A stretch of DNA of 7,143 bases from Deinococcus sp. (GTDB taxonomy: Bacteria; Deinococcota; Deinococci; Deinococcales; Deinococcaceae). Below the pieces are notes generated by a model. That model did no database searches. It was not told the origin of the DNA and worked only from the letters and a program-made list of their open reading frames with translations. The DNA lies in the NCBI GenBank assembly GCA_025351205.1, contig JANXWI010000423.1, positions 1 to 7,143 on the forward strand. The letters are read 5' to 3'. Shown here piece after piece: positions 7,051-7,143 of the stretch (the stretch's first letter is position 1; each line of letters starts with the position of its first letter). The translations under genes were made by a program, and so were the position numbers.

Positions 7051-7143
<93 letters not shown>

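Overview
This window is GC-rich bacterial chromosome, and I infer a Deinococcus-like organism. The reasons are a Thermus/Deinococcus-type NAD malate dehydrogenase, high-GC codon use, a long prepilin peptidase, and three genes that start only 6-7 nt after a TAnnnT -10 box, which looks like leaderless transcription (common in Deinococcus). The assignment is inference; no 16S or other marker gene is present. There are seven genes, two of them cut by the window edges, and no rRNA, tRNA, CRISPR array or insertion sequence that I can see.

Left part, + strand (1-2861): the Ala/Lys/Glu-rich tail of an unidentified protein, closed by a strong terminator; a secreted phytase/esterase-like beta-propeller protein, followed by a large hairpin; then malate dehydrogenase (mdh), which has its own Shine-Dalgarno site and a strong terminator. 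Each gene is bounded by a hairpin, so they look like separate transcription units.

Middle (2862-3050): a 189-nt stretch without a gene between the convergent mdh and minus-strand genes. It holds an 8-bp inverted repeat, a short T-rich hairpin and no recognisable gene.

Right part, - strand (3051-6881, transcribed right to left): two paralogous double-GNAT acetyltransferases overlapping by ATGA, then a prepilin peptidase, then a small secreted protein of unknown function. The peptidase and the secreted protein each have their own probable leaderless promoter, so they can be transcribed apart from the GNAT pair.

Right edge (6882-7143): a 169-nt divergent intergenic region holding a 19-bp tandem repeat array, then the start of a PIG-L/LmbE-type zinc deacetylase on the + strand, also apparently leaderless.

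The most striking observation is inside the prepilin peptidase. Its C-terminal A24 protease half appears to be tandemly duplicated, and each copy has lost the opposite catalytic aspartate, so the active site would have to be built from both copies. The 19-bp repeat array between the divergent genes is the second item worth checking.
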